A DNA stretch of 13,445 bases from an uncultured Chitinophagaceae bacterium (GCA_937900675.1 CALCEA010000080.1:1-13445), one strand, 5' to 3'. Shown: positions 5,478 to 13,445, counted from the stretch's first letter. Notes: generated by a model from the sequence alone, not told the origin. Numbers and translations: made by a program.

Positions 5478-6851
5478 TTAAGGATTAATGCCATGCTGAT
5501 CTATTAAGTAAATAATCGCTGTCATGTTTGCAGCGCCTAATAACAATTCACGCTTATTTACATTTTCAAACACATCTGTTTTTGCATGATGTAAATCAAA
5601 ATAGCGTTGACTATCTGGAATTAAACCTGACAATACAATACTTGGATTGACTTTAGCTAATGGACCAATATCGGCACCACCGCCACCTGCTGTTACTTCT
5701 GTACCATAAGGTTTTAATAAACTATTCCAAGATTGAAATTTCTTCAATTGATCAGCAGAACAAGTAATACCAATTGCTCTTGGGGTAAAACCTCCTTCAT
5801 CACTTTCTAAAGCAAAAATATGTTGCTCCTTATTTTCTTTAGCAAGATCAGCATATTTATTACCGCCACGCATACCATTCTCTTCGTTAGCAAATAATAC
5901 AAAACGAATAGTATGTTTTGGTTGATAGTTCAATGCTTTCATCGTACGAAGTACTTCCATAGTTTGAACAATGCCAGCACCATCATCATGCGCACCTTCG
6001 TTCACATCCCAACTATCTAAATGACCACCAATGGTAATAATTTGATCAGGGAATTCAGAGCCTTTTAACTCAGCTACTACATTATTCTCGTCTGCGTCAG
6101 GTAAGAAGAAACCATGTGTTTGTATTTGTGCTCTTACTGTTGTTTTCTTCGCTAATTCATATAAAGCTTTAGCATCATCTGGACCCAATGCTACTGCAGG
6201 AATTTTTGGATAAGCTTCATCATATTTCATACCACCAGTGTGTGGCTCATTGTCTGGAGCAGAACTCAAAGAATGAATCATCACACCCACTGCACCATAT
6301 TTAGCTGCTCTACTTGCACCAGCACCTCTGTACATTCCGCTTTCACCATATGCTTGAAATACTTGCACTCTGGTTGGATTAAACACACTATGGTAGTATA
6401 CTATTTTGCCTTTGATCTCATCTTTTCTTTTTTCTAATTCATCAAAATTAGCCACTGCAATTACTTCAGCTTCTACTAATCCATTTGAACTTAATGAGTT
6501 TCCTAAAGCTAATGCAGCCAATGGTTGATTAGTAGCCACTCCGCCAATTCCTACTATTGAAGCAAAGTCTTTACCACCTCTTTGCCAATTAGGCGTTTTA
6601 CATGCTTGTAGAAAAACTCTATCTGGTTTAAAAGCTTCTAAATTTCTTTTGCCCCAAACAGCAGCATTTTGTTGTTGTGGAGATCCAGCCAATCTACCTC
6701 CGATTTTTTTGGTAAGCTCTCTTAATAAGTCATAGGCTTTACCATTGGTTAATACTTCGTCTACCATTTTCTTAATGGCTACACTGTCTTGGTTGGTTTG
6801 TGCCTGAGTTAAAATAGGCAAACACAAAAGGGCTACAAATAAAGCACGCAT
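5478..6851 (-). CDS. Secreted M28-family zinc peptidase (carboxypeptidase Q-like)
   Basis: This 457-residue metallopeptidase probably acts outside the cytoplasm: it begins MRALFVALLCLPILTQAQ, a signal peptide with the Bacteroidota -AQ end. The M28 two-zinc centre can be traced through IGGHLDSWD (His277), EGAHDDGAG (Asp289 as bridging ligand), FANEENG (Glu323 as general base, Glu324 as ligand), ESDEGG (Asp351) and YFDLHHAKTD (His421 or His422). A protease-associated-type insert lies around residues 140-225, between the N-terminal segment and the catalytic half. The order and the HH-A-K-T-D ending resemble plasma glutamate carboxypeptidase/carboxypeptidase Q, an enzyme that cleaves small peptides. 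It shares a 70-88-bp AT-rich divergent region with bshA and is followed by the structured element and terminators at 5286-5474. The start ATG 6851 is well placed before the signal peptide. The substrate is not predictable. Confidence 0.92.
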   Translation of the reverse strand: MRALFVALLCLPILTQAQTNQDSVAIKKMVDEVLTNGKAYDLLRELTKKIGGRLAGSPQQQNAAVWGKRNLEAFKPDRVFLQACKTPNWQRGGKDFASIVGIGGVATNQPLAALALGNSLSSNGLVEAEVIAVANFDELEKRKDEIKGKIVYYHSVFNPTRVQVFQAYGESGMYRGAGASRAAKYGAVGVMIHSLSSAPDNEPHTGGMKYDEAYPKIPAVALGPDDAKALYELAKKTTVRAQIQTHGFFLPDADENNVVAELKGSEFPDQIITIGGHLDSWDVNEGAHDDGAGIVQTMEVLRTMKALNYQPKHTIRFVLFANEENGMRGGNKYADLAKENKEQHIFALESDEGGFTPRAIGITCSADQLKKFQSWNSLLKPYGTEVTAGGGGADIGPLAKVNPSIVLSGLIPDSQRYFDLHHAKTDVFENVNKRELLLGAANMTAIIYLIDQHGINP

Positions 6852-6939
6852 AGTGATTGTTTTACATTCAAATAATATTTAAATATAATTAAACTTTATT
6901 GAATATTTAGTTGTTATTTGCATGTTCAATAGTAGTAAA

Positions 6940-8076
6940 ATGAAGATCGGAATTGTTTGTTACCCAACATTTGGAGGAAGTGGCGTATTGGCTACCGAGC
7001 TTGGAAAAGCTTTGGCAGAGAAAGGCCATGAGATTCATTTTATTACCTACCAACAACCTGTGAGATTAAATGGTTTTCATGCCAATATTTTTTACCATGA
7101 GGTTCGTGTACCTACTTATCCATTATTCGATTACCCGCCATATGAATTAGCATTGGCAAGTACTATGGTAGATGTGATCTTGAATCACGATTTGGATTTA
7201 ATTCATGCGCACTATGCGATACCACATGCATCAGCTGCATATACCGCAAAACAAATTGTAAAACAAAAAACAGGTAGATCCGTTCCGGTGATTACTACAT
7301 TACACGGAACTGATATCACATTGGTTGGTAGAGATAAAACCTATGAGCCAGTAGTTACTTTTTCAATTAATGAAAGTGACGCAATCACTGCAGTATCTGC
7401 TAATTTAAAAGAAGAAACTTTAAAGCACTTCGATATTCGCAAAGACATTCAAGTGATCAACAACTTTGTGGACATTCATCGTTATGACAAAAAACCAGTT
7501 GCAGCCTTTAGACAAGTGATTGCACCTAATAACGAAAAAATTATTGTACACGCATCTAACTTTAGAAAAATCAAAAGAATAGATGATGTGATGGCCATCT
7601 TTAATAATATACATAAAGCATTGCCTGCAAAATTATTAATGGTAGGCGATGGCCCGGAAAGACCTGTAGCAGAAGATTTAGCAAGACAATTCGGAATTGA
7701 GGCGGATGTGCGTTTCTTAGGTAAGCAAGAACAAATGGAAGAAATTTTAGCAGTAAGTGATATCTTCTTATTGCCTTCTGAATATGAAAGTTTTGGTTTA
7801 GCAGCCTTAGAAGCGATGGCTGCAAGTGCTGTGGTGATTAGTTCAGACGCTGGTGGATTAGCAGAAGTAAATATTGATGGGAAGACTGGTTATACTGCAG
7901 CTGTGGGTGATACCAAAACCATGAGTGAAAAAGCTATCGAATTATTAAAGGACGAGGCGAAATTAAAATTGTTCAAAACCAACGCAAAAGCACAAGCTGG
8001 TTTATTTGATATTCATCATATCATTCCTCAATACGAAACATTGTACAGACAGTATTGCAGAACGGGAGATTGTTAA
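6940..8076 (+). CDS. bshA: N-acetyl-alpha-D-glucosaminyl L-malate synthase (bacillithiol synthesis)
   Basis: BshA is a GT4-family glycosyltransferase that joins UDP-GlcNAc and L-malate, the first step of bacillithiol, a low-molecular-weight thiol. The 378-residue protein closely follows Bacillus BshA: KIGIVCYPTFGGSGVLATELG (2-22), DLIHAHYAIPHA (86-97), TTLHGTDIT (119-127), VHASNFRKIKR (203-213), VGDGPE (235-240) and the GT4 donor-site motif SEYESFGLAALEAM (280-293) with Glu283 and Glu291. An in-frame ATG at 6922 would add six residues (MFNSSK). ATG 6940 is preferred because known family members begin at M-K-I-G and because a promoter-like TTATTTGC ends at 6921. The gene diverges from the M28 peptidase gene and converges on the aminotransferase gene with an 8-bp gap. 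The later pathway genes bshB and bshC are not in the window. Confidence 0.93.
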   Translation: MKIGIVCYPTFGGSGVLATELGKALAEKGHEIHFITYQQPVRLNGFHANIFYHEVRVPTYPLFDYPPYELALASTMVDVILNHDLDLIHAHYAIPHASAAYTAKQIVKQKTGRSVPVITTLHGTDITLVGRDKTYEPVVTFSINESDAITAVSANLKEETLKHFDIRKDIQVINNFVDIHRYDKKPVAAFRQVIAPNNEKIIVHASNFRKIKRIDDVMAIFNNIHKALPAKLLMVGDGPERPVAEDLARQFGIEADVRFLGKQEQMEEILAVSDIFLLPSEYESFGLAALEAMAASAVVISSDAGGLAEVNIDGKTGYTAAVGDTKTMSEKAIELLKDEAKLKLFKTNAKAQAGLFDIHHIIPQYETLYRQYCRTGDC

Positions 8077-8084
8077 TGGCAATA

Positions 8085-9284
8085 TTACGATTCTACAACT
8101 TGGTTAATACTTTTTTGAATAACCTTAATGGCTTCTACTAATTCTGAATGTGTTATAGATAATGACGGAGCAATTCTTATGCGATCTTCTGCAAATAAAA
8201 ACCAATCAGTAATGATTCCATTTTGAACACAAGCTGCAGCTATTTTTTTAGTCAGTTCTGGAGACTCAAATTGTAAAGACATCCATAATCCCTTGTGATT
8301 TCTATGTAGAATCTTTGGATGAATTAATTGATCCATCAATATTTGTTCTTTTTCTTTCACTTCCTTCATCCAATCTTCTTCTAACAAAACTTCCAATGCT
8401 GCATGACCTGCTGCACAACTTACTGGGTTGCCGCCAAATGTAGTGATATGACCTAAAACTGGAGCATAAGTCAAGCATTGCATCATCTTTACACTACTAA
8501 TAAAAGCACCCAATGGCAAACCTCCACCCAATGCTTTACCTGTTAATAATACATCGGGTGTAATTCCATATTGTTCAAAAGCAAATAAGGATCCTGTTCT
8601 ACCAAAACCAGATTGAATCTCATCCACAATGAGTAAAGCACAAACAGAAGCACATTTTTTTTGCAATGCCATCACCCATTTTTTATTCGCTGGAGTGATA
8701 CCAGTTTCTGCTTGCACTAATTCAACCAACACCCCTGCTACACTATGGTCTATCCATTCTAGATCTTCAAAATGATTATACCTTAATTGTAAAGTATCTG
8801 GCAATAAAGGACGATAAGCATTCTTAAAATATTCATCTCCCATCATACTCAAAGCACCTTGTGTACTTCCATGGTATGCGCCTTTAAATGAAATTAATTT
8901 TGTTTTACCTGTTACACGCTTGGCTAATTTCATAGCGCCTTCTGTTGCTTCAGCTCCACTATTCGTAAAATAAACAGATTGTAAACTATCAGGTAATAAA
9001 CTAGTCAATTTTTTAGCATACGCCACTTGTGGCGCTTGAACAAATTCTCCATACACAATAACATGCATATATTTTTCAGTTTGCTCTTGTATGGCTTTAA
9101 TAACTGATGGATGACTATGCCCAATATTACAAACACTGAATCCGGCAATCATATCCACATAAGCTTTGCCTTCTGTATCATAAATATGTATACCCTTAGC
9201 AGATGCCACTTCGATACCAATGGGTTTATCAGAAGTTTGCGCCAAGTGTTGGAAAAAGAGTTGTCTATTGTTTATTCTTGACAT
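8085..9284 (-). CDS. Class-III pyridoxal-phosphate aminotransferase (ornithine/acetylornithine/GABA type)
   Basis: This 399-residue enzyme has the fold-type I, class-III aminotransferase pattern: VDMIAGFSVCNIGHSHP (43-59), FTNSGAEATEGAMKLA (106-121, phosphate-binding loop), FKGAYHGST (133-141), LIVDEIQSGFGRTG (218-231) with Asp221 contacting the pyridine nitrogen, and LTGKALGGGLPLGAF (247-261) with Lys250 forming the Schiff base. HITTFGGNPVSCAAG (279-293) follows. It transfers an amino group from an omega-amine or alpha-amino acid to a keto acid. No amino-acid biosynthesis cluster surrounds it, so the exact substrate cannot be fixed. The start ATG 9284 gives a normal family N-terminus. It diverges from the carbonic anhydrase gene across only 34 bp and ends 8 bp from bshA, with no visible terminator between them. 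Confidence 0.92.
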   Translation of the reverse strand: MSRINNRQLFFQHLAQTSDKPIGIEVASAKGIHIYDTEGKAYVDMIAGFSVCNIGHSHPSVIKAIQEQTEKYMHVIVYGEFVQAPQVAYAKKLTSLLPDSLQSVYFTNSGAEATEGAMKLAKRVTGKTKLISFKGAYHGSTQGALSMMGDEYFKNAYRPLLPDTLQLRYNHFEDLEWIDHSVAGVLVELVQAETGITPANKKWVMALQKKCASVCALLIVDEIQSGFGRTGSLFAFEQYGITPDVLLTGKALGGGLPLGAFISSVKMMQCLTYAPVLGHITTFGGNPVSCAAGHAALEVLLEEDWMKEVKEKEQILMDQLIHPKILHRNHKGLWMSLQFESPELTKKIAAACVQNGIITDWFLFAEDRIRIAPSLSITHSELVEAIKVIQKSINQVVES

Positions 9285-9318
9285 TACTAGTAAATTGCAT
9301 TACAAAAGTCGCATTTTT

Positions 9319-9858
9319 ATGGCAACCATACTAGCAGTTAACGGGAAAGATCCACAATTTGGCAAAAATTGTTTTGTAGCACCTAATGCCACGATTGTGG
9401 GAGAAGTGGAAATGGGCGATGATTGTTCTATTTGGTTCAATGCAGTGATCCGCGGAGATGTGCATTATATTAAGATGGGAAATAAGGTAAATGTGCAAGA
9501 TGGAGCCATCATACATTGTACCTACCAAAAACATCCCACTACTATAGGCAACAATGTTTCTATTGGACATAATGCCATGGTGCATGGTTGTACCATACAT
9601 GACAATGTGTTAATTGGAATGGGTAGTATTGTAATGGATGCTTGTGTAGTTCATTCTAATTCTATTATTGCTGCAGGCGCTGTAGTACTTGAGGGGACTA
9701 TTGTTGAAGAAGGATCTATTTATGCAGGCATACCAGCAAAGAAAGTAAAAACCATTAGTCAGGAATTAATCAATGGCGAGATTAACAGAATCTCCAATAA
9801 TTATGTGAAATATGCTTCTTGGTTTTCGGAGCACAATGATGCGCCAGAATCACTTTAG
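9319..9858 (+). CDS. Gamma-class carbonic anhydrase-like protein (left-handed beta-helix, YrdA/PaaY type)
   Basis: The 179-residue protein is built of hexapeptide repeats (for example CSIWFNAVIRGD, TIGNNVSIGHNAMVHGCTIHDNVLIGMGSIVMD) that form a left-handed beta-helix and trimerise. Zinc-ligand histidines are recognised as His66 (AIIHCTY), His84 (IGHNAMVHG) and His89. Arg45, Asp47 and Gln60 are the conserved structural and active-site residues of the family. It lacks the long acidic loop of the archaeal Cam enzyme, as is usual for the shorter bacterial proteins. It may hydrate carbon dioxide, though many such proteins show little activity. ATG 9319 was chosen because the family motif begins right after MATILAVNG. 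The longer reading from 9220 would overlap the divergent aminotransferase gene and adds an unrelated sequence. Its stop overlaps the rsgA stop by 4 bp, tail to tail. Confidence 0.93.
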   Translation: MATILAVNGKDPQFGKNCFVAPNATIVGEVEMGDDCSIWFNAVIRGDVHYIKMGNKVNVQDGAIIHCTYQKHPTTIGNNVSIGHNAMVHGCTIHDNVLIGMGSIVMDACVVHSNSIIAAGAVVLEGTIVEEGSIYAGIPAKKVKTISQELINGEINRISNNYVKYASWFSEHNDAPESL

Positions 9859-10784
9859 TATTTATGGTCTTCTATTCCATGCCATAAATCAACATAGCTA
9901 TAAAATCTAGCTTCAGTAATTAAGCCTTTTTCTACCGCAGCTTTTACCGCGCAACTTGGCTCATTAATATGTTGACAATTATTAAATTGACAGCCATGCA
10001 TGACTGCGCGCATTTCAGGAAAATATTGTGCCAATTCTTCTTTTTCCATATTCACCAATCCTAGTTCACGCATACCAGGCGTATCTATCACAGATCCACC
10101 AAAAGGAAGATCATACATTTGAGCAAAAGTAGTTGTATGCATTCCCTTTCCACTCCAATCACTCACTTCTTGAGTAATAATATCTAGTTCAGGAAACAAA
10201 TAGTTTATTAAACTAGATTTACCTACTCCACTATGTCCACTAATTAAAGTGGTTTTATTCTTCAATAGATCTTCTAACTGCTCTAAGCCTTTTTGTTCTT
10301 CCAGACTAATTAAAATTACTTTATATCCAACAGCTTCATATATCTCTTTCATCTCTTCGTATAAAGCCATTTCTTTTTCTTCATATAGATCAGCTTTGTT
10401 AAAAACAATGATGGCGGGAATATGGAAAGATTCACATGCAATTAAAAAACGATCAATAAATCCCTGTGAAGTTTTTGGCGATTTTAATGTTGCTAATAAA
10501 ATGGACTGATCCAGATTGGATGCTATGATATGTTGCTGTCTTTTATTATGTGGTGATTGTCTAGCAACATAGTTGTCTCTATCCAAAATTTCATCAATCA
10601 TTATGGCTTGCTCATCACCCCCCTCTTCCATCTCTGCATGCACCCAATCCCCAACCGCAATTGGGTTGGTGGAGGATCGATTGTCTAACTTAATAGCCCC
10701 CTTAATACGGGCCTGATAGAACAGTCCCTCCTCGGTTTTGATCGAGTACCAGCTACCTGTTGATTTATAAACTCTTGCACGCAT
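9855..10784 (-). CDS. rsgA: Ribosome small-subunit-dependent GTPase A (30S assembly)
   Basis: RsgA is a circularly permuted GTPase that checks late 30S ribosomal subunit maturation. The 309-residue protein shows an N-terminal OB-fold (about 1-75), then the permuted GTPase motifs: NKAD (G4, 129-132), GHSGVGKS (G1, 183-190), HTTT (G2, 216-219) and DTPG (G3, 234-237). The C-terminal zinc knuckle is C265-x4-C270-x-H272-x5-C278. All motifs are intact and the length is normal. The gene lies head-to-head with ubiE, with 40 bp between the start codons, and overlaps the carbonic anhydrase gene at the stop codons. Confidence 0.96.
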   Translation of the reverse strand: MRARVYKSTGSWYSIKTEEGLFYQARIKGAIKLDNRSSTNPIAVGDWVHAEMEEGGDEQAIMIDEILDRDNYVARQSPHNKRQQHIIASNLDQSILLATLKSPKTSQGFIDRFLIACESFHIPAIIVFNKADLYEEKEMALYEEMKEIYEAVGYKVILISLEEQKGLEQLEDLLKNKTTLISGHSGVGKSSLINYLFPELDIITQEVSDWSGKGMHTTTFAQMYDLPFGGSVIDTPGMRELGLVNMEKEELAQYFPEMRAVMHGCQFNNCQHINEPSCAVKAAVEKGLITEARFYSYVDLWHGIEDHKY

Positions 10785-10812
10785 TCCATACGAAGATAAC
10801 CCACAAAATCAA

Positions 10813-10820
10813 TATCTTTG
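10813..10820 (+). promoter_or_regulatory. candidate ubiE-porT-pyrC promoter (-7 element)
   Basis: TATCTTTG matches TAnnTTTG exactly and ends only four bases before the ubiE ATG at 10825. Transcription would start at or within a few bases of that ATG, implying a leaderless or nearly leaderless mRNA. No clear TTTG is present 19-20 bp upstream. It lies in the 40-bp divergent space shared with rsgA. Confidence 0.45.
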
Positions 10821-10824
10821 CCAT

Positions 10825-11568
10825 ATGAGTCAATTTGCCCACGACAAGGTGGTTCCTTATAGTCAAAGTAATGCTTCTAAGAAAGAGCAAGTAGCTAGTA
10901 TGTTTGACTCTATAGCCAAAAAATATGATTTTTTGAACAGGTTCCTGAGCCTGGGAATTGATCAAGGTTGGCGCAAAAAAGCGATTGGTTATTTAAAACT
11001 AAAACCGCTTCATCATTTATTAGATATTGCCACTGGAACTGCAGATATGGCATTAATGGCTTATAAGCAAATTCATCCTACAAAAATTACCGGGATAGAT
11101 ATCTCTGAGGGCATGATGCAATATGGTAGAATTAAAATTGCTGAAAAAGGCCTAGAGAATATCATTGACTTAAAATTAGGAGACAGCACGGATATTCCAT
11201 TTGAAGATGCACAATTTGATGGGGCGATGGTGGCTTTTGGTGTTCGCAACTTCGCCAATTTAGAAAAAGGATTGAAAGAAATAAATAGAGTACTTCAACC
11301 CGGAAGCAGATTAGTTGTATTAGAATTTTCACAACCTTCGAGTTTCTGGTTCAAACCCATCTATACATTGTACATGAAATGGATCACCCCAACCGTGGGT
11401 AAAATATTTTCTGGTAATAAAGAAGCATATGCTTATTTAAATGAGAGTGTAATAGCATTTCCAGAAGGTAAAGCTTTTTTATCTGTACTTGAAAAAGCAG
11501 GTTTTAAAAATGTACAACAAGAAAAACTAACTTTAGGAATATGCAGCATCTATATTGGAGACAAATAA
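10825..11568 (+). CDS. ubiE: Demethylmenaquinone methyltransferase
   Basis: UbiE/MenG methylates demethylmenaquinone with SAM, the last step of menaquinone synthesis; menaquinone is the usual respiratory quinone of Bacteroidota. The 247-residue protein has MFDSIAKKYDFLN (26-38), SAM motif I LLDIATGTAD (65-74), GIDISEGMM (90-98) and the UbiE signature VAFGVRNFANLEKGLKE (136-152), then the conserved NKEAYAYLNESVIAFPEG stretch near 198-215. ATG 10825 is the only sensible start: the next in-frame Met (residue 26) lies inside a conserved motif. The gene overlaps porT by 28 bp and heads the operon running to the window end. Confidence 0.96.
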   Translation: MSQFAHDKVVPYSQSNASKKEQVASMFDSIAKKYDFLNRFLSLGIDQGWRKKAIGYLKLKPLHHLLDIATGTADMALMAYKQIHPTKITGIDISEGMMQYGRIKIAEKGLENIIDLKLGDSTDIPFEDAQFDGAMVAFGVRNFANLEKGLKEINRVLQPGSRLVVLEFSQPSSFWFKPIYTLYMKWITPTVGKIFSGNKEAYAYLNESVIAFPEGKAFLSVLEKAGFKNVQQEKLTLGICSIYIGDK

Positions 11569-12293
11569 TTGCATGTTGTATTATATTAAGTATTAGTCTA
11601 AATGGATTTGGACAAAAAGGTGGTATCAATCAACCTGATCATGACGATGAAAAATTTTGGTCTGGATTGTATTTTGGAGTTTTCACAAGTAATTTTCAAT
11701 ATACCCGAGGTGCAAATTTTATTCCTAGCGCTTTAGCAGTTAATTCTACTAGTTCAATTGAGTCAGAACCAGGTTTCTTTTTACATGGTGGAATACCTAT
11801 CACATTTAGAGTCTATAAGAATTTACTCTTTAGAACTGGCATGGCTATCATTTTGAATAGTGATTTAAATAATAACTTTTTAAAAAAAGGAAATAGCAAT
11901 GTACAAGTATTTAAGACAAGTCCTCTATTTTTTCAAGTTCCAGTAGCATTAAAATATGAATCAGACAGATATGATATTTTAAGTTACAGAGATGCAATGA
12001 GACACTATATTGTTGCAGGGGCAACATTGAATTATGATTTTAGCACTGGATCTGTTTACTATAACAACTCGGGAAGTCCAAATACAGCCATCATAAAACC
12101 ATTAAACCTTACATATGATCTTGGCCTAGGATTGACTTTTATTATTAATGACTATATTAGAATTTCTCCAGAAATAAAATTTAGCTACGGTATTAATAAT
12201 TTAATCAAACCAGCTGTAACAAATTCACCTTTATTGAATTTAGACAAGCTAACTGGAAATTACGTATCATTTTCACTTCACATTGAAAACTAA
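11541..12293 (+). CDS. porT: PorT-family outer-membrane beta-barrel protein (type IX secretion / gliding)
   Basis: This 250-residue protein begins with a signal peptide (hydrophobic core IIACCIILSISL, ending NGFGQ). About eight amphipathic beta-strands follow, with alternating aromatic residues (FWSGLYFGVFTSNFQY, LFRTGMAIILNS, YDLGLGLTFIIN, RISPEIKFSYGINNL) and a final strand YVSFSLHIEN. Length, layout and position directly after ubiE fit PorT, an outer-membrane component needed for type IX secretion, although the motif-level evidence is weaker than for the enzymes in the window. The start ATG 11541 lies inside ubiE (28-bp overlap) and is the only one that supplies the signal peptide. The pyrC start follows the stop by five bases. 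A generic outer-membrane barrel protein of another family is the alternative. Confidence 0.78.
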   Translation: MQHLYWRQIIACCIILSISLNGFGQKGGINQPDHDDEKFWSGLYFGVFTSNFQYTRGANFIPSALAVNSTSSIESEPGFFLHGGIPITFRVYKNLLFRTGMAIILNSDLNNNFLKKGNSNVQVFKTSPLFFQVPVALKYESDRYDILSYRDAMRHYIVAGATLNYDFSTGSVYYNNSGSPNTAIIKPLNLTYDLGLGLTFIINDYIRISPEIKFSYGINNLIKPAVTNSPLLNLDKLTGNYVSFSLHIEN

Positions 12294-12298
12294 AAAAT

Positions 12299-13445
12299 AT
12301 GAGTAACTTTTTAATTAAAAATGCACAAATTGTAAATGAAGGAAAAACATTTACAAGTGACCTATTAATTAAGAATGGTAGAATAGAAAAAATTGCTAGC
12401 AATATTAGTGTTTCTTATAAAATTGAAGAAATTGACGCAACAGGAATGTATTTGATTCCTGGCGCTATAGATGATCAAGTGCATTTCAGAGAACCTGGAT
12501 TGACTCATAAAGCCAATATTTATACAGAAGCAAAAGCAGCTGCAGCAGGTGGCGTGACAAGTTTCATGGAAATGCCCAATACTAATCCTCCTGCATTCAC
12601 CGTTGAATTATTAGAAGATAAATATGCCATTGGAGCACAAAACGCTTTAGCCAACTACTCTTTTTTCATGGGCACTTCCAATGAAAATATTGAAGAGATA
12701 TTAAAAATTAATAAAAAGAAAAATGAGGTTTGTGGTGTAAAAATATTCATGGGATCCTCTACTGGAAATCTATTAGTTGATAACCCCCTAGTATTAGAAA
12801 AAGTATTTGGTGGCTCAGAACTATTAATAGCTACCCATTGTGAAGAGGAAAGTTTAATTAGAAGAAATAAAGCAGCTCTAGAAGCGATAAAGCCAAATTT
12901 AGAACCATCTGATCATCCAATAATAAGAGATGATGAGGTTTGCTTTGAATCTTCATGGAAAGCAATTCAATTGGCACAAAAATTTGACGCTAGACTACAT
13001 ATTTTACATATCAGTACAGCAAAAGAATTACAGCTATTCTCAAACCTAAGACCACTTGCGGATAAAAGAATTACAGCAGAAGTTTGCGTGCATCATTTAC
13101 ATTATACTGCAGATGATTATGCAACAAAAGGCAATTTAATTAAATGTAACCCCGCCATCAAAGCGCCACATAATAAGGCAGCATTGTGGGAAGCATTATT
13201 AGATGATAGATTAGATGTGATTGCTACAGATCACGCACCTCATACCTGGGAAGAGAAACAAGAAGCTTATGCGCATGCGCACGCAGGATTGCCGCTGGTG
13301 CAACACTCTGTGATGTTGATGTTGAAATATGTAAAAGAGGGCAAAATAAGTATAGAGAAAATGGTGGAAAAAATGAGCCATGCAGTTGCTACTTGTTTTC
13401 AAATCAAAGAAAGAGGATATATTAGAGAAGGTTATTTTGCTGATT
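12299..13445 (+). CDS. pyrC: Dihydroorotase, 3' end outside the window (partial)
   Basis: Dihydroorotase closes carbamoyl-aspartate to dihydroorotate in pyrimidine synthesis. The first 382 codons are present, starting at ATG 12299, five bases after the porT stop, and running off the right edge. It is an amidohydrolase of the type I/allantoinase-like kind. LIPGAIDDQVHFREPGLTHK contains Gln60 and His62, so the first His of the usual HxH pair is Gln. GVKIFMGSSTG carries Lys148, which should be carbamylated. ATHCEEE (His180), LHILHIST (His237) and IATDHAPH (Asp311) give the remaining metal and catalytic residues. The GGVTSFMEMPNTNP stretch is also typical. The Gln may be normal for Bacteroidota enzymes. 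Confidence 0.93.
   Translation, partial: MSNFLIKNAQIVNEGKTFTSDLLIKNGRIEKIASNISVSYKIEEIDATGMYLIPGAIDDQVHFREPGLTHKANIYTEAKAAAAGGVTSFMEMPNTNPPAFTVELLEDKYAIGAQNALANYSFFMGTSNENIEEILKINKKKNEVCGVKIFMGSSTGNLLVDNPLVLEKVFGGSELLIATHCEEESLIRRNKAALEAIKPNLEPSDHPIIRDDEVCFESSWKAIQLAQKFDARLHILHISTAKELQLFSNLRPLADKRITAEVCVHHLHYTADDYATKGNLIKCNPAIKAPHNKAALWEALLDDRLDVIATDHAPHTWEEKQEAYAHAHAGLPLVQHSVMLMLKYVKEGKISIEKMVEKMSHAVATCFQIKERGYIREGYFAD

Noticed and set aside
9220..9318. N-terminal extension of the carbonic anhydrase
   Set aside because: The extension overlaps the divergent aminotransferase start and has no resemblance to the family; ATG 9319 gives the normal N-terminus.
10249..10509. Open frame antisense to rsgA, and similar short frames opposite other genes
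   Set aside because: They lie wholly within well-supported genes on the opposite strand and have low-complexity compositions with no recognisable domain.
1..13445. CRISPR array, insertion sequence, tRNA or rRNA
   Set aside because: No regularly spaced repeats, transposase motifs or structured RNA-gene signatures were seen on either strand.

Overview
The window looks like chromosomal DNA from a member of the Bacteroidota, most plausibly a Chitinophagales-type bacterium. The reasons are AT-rich coding sequence, near-consensus Bacteroidota -7 boxes (TAnnTTTG) just upstream of several genes, signal peptides ending in '-AQ', a PorT protein of the type IX secretion system, a menaquinone methyltransferase, bacillithiol synthase BshA, and a CarB that ends without the MGS regulatory domain. 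The family assignments are strong. The order-level placement is inference.

Layout. Positions 1-77 hold the 3' tail of a gene that may encode an outer-membrane barrel, followed by an intrinsic terminator (103-131). Next are a SAM hydroxide adenosyltransferase with a signal peptide (153-1055, +) and, converging on it, a Rieske oxygenase alpha subunit (1066-2154, -). A palindrome-rich 153-bp intergenic region leads into umuD-umuC (2308-4044, +). Then comes a stand-alone C-terminal half of carB (4079-5272, +). The 205 bp after carB contain two terminator hairpins and a 96-bp composite inverted repeat. A secreted M28 peptidase (5478-6851, -) diverges from bshA (6940-8076, +), which converges on a class-III aminotransferase (8085-9284, -). 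That gene diverges from a gamma-class carbonic anhydrase (9319-9858, +), whose stop codon overlaps that of the convergent rsgA (9855-10784, -). The window ends with a tight operon, ubiE/menG-porT-pyrC (10825 to the edge, +); pyrC is cut off by the window end. There is no gene-free stretch longer than 205 bp.

How the genes relate. Most are single housekeeping genes packed head-to-head or tail-to-tail. Two (carB C-half and pyrC) belong to pyrimidine synthesis but lie in separate transcription units. umuDC is an error-prone polymerase V cassette, and its promoter region carries tandem palindromes that look like an operator.

Most unusual signals. (1) The UmuD homologue has lost the whole self-cleavage chemistry: catalytic Ser is Ala68, catalytic Lys is Arg105, and the Cys-Gly cleavage site is Thr-Gly. 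Its partner UmuC keeps all polymerase catalytic residues. (2) carB is present only as the second synthetase half, with its own start codon and promoter-like element, so it is a split gene rather than a frameshift. (3) A bulged 22-bp inverted repeat encloses a GAAA-tetraloop hairpin at 5379-5474. No insertion sequence, CRISPR array, tRNA or rRNA was seen.
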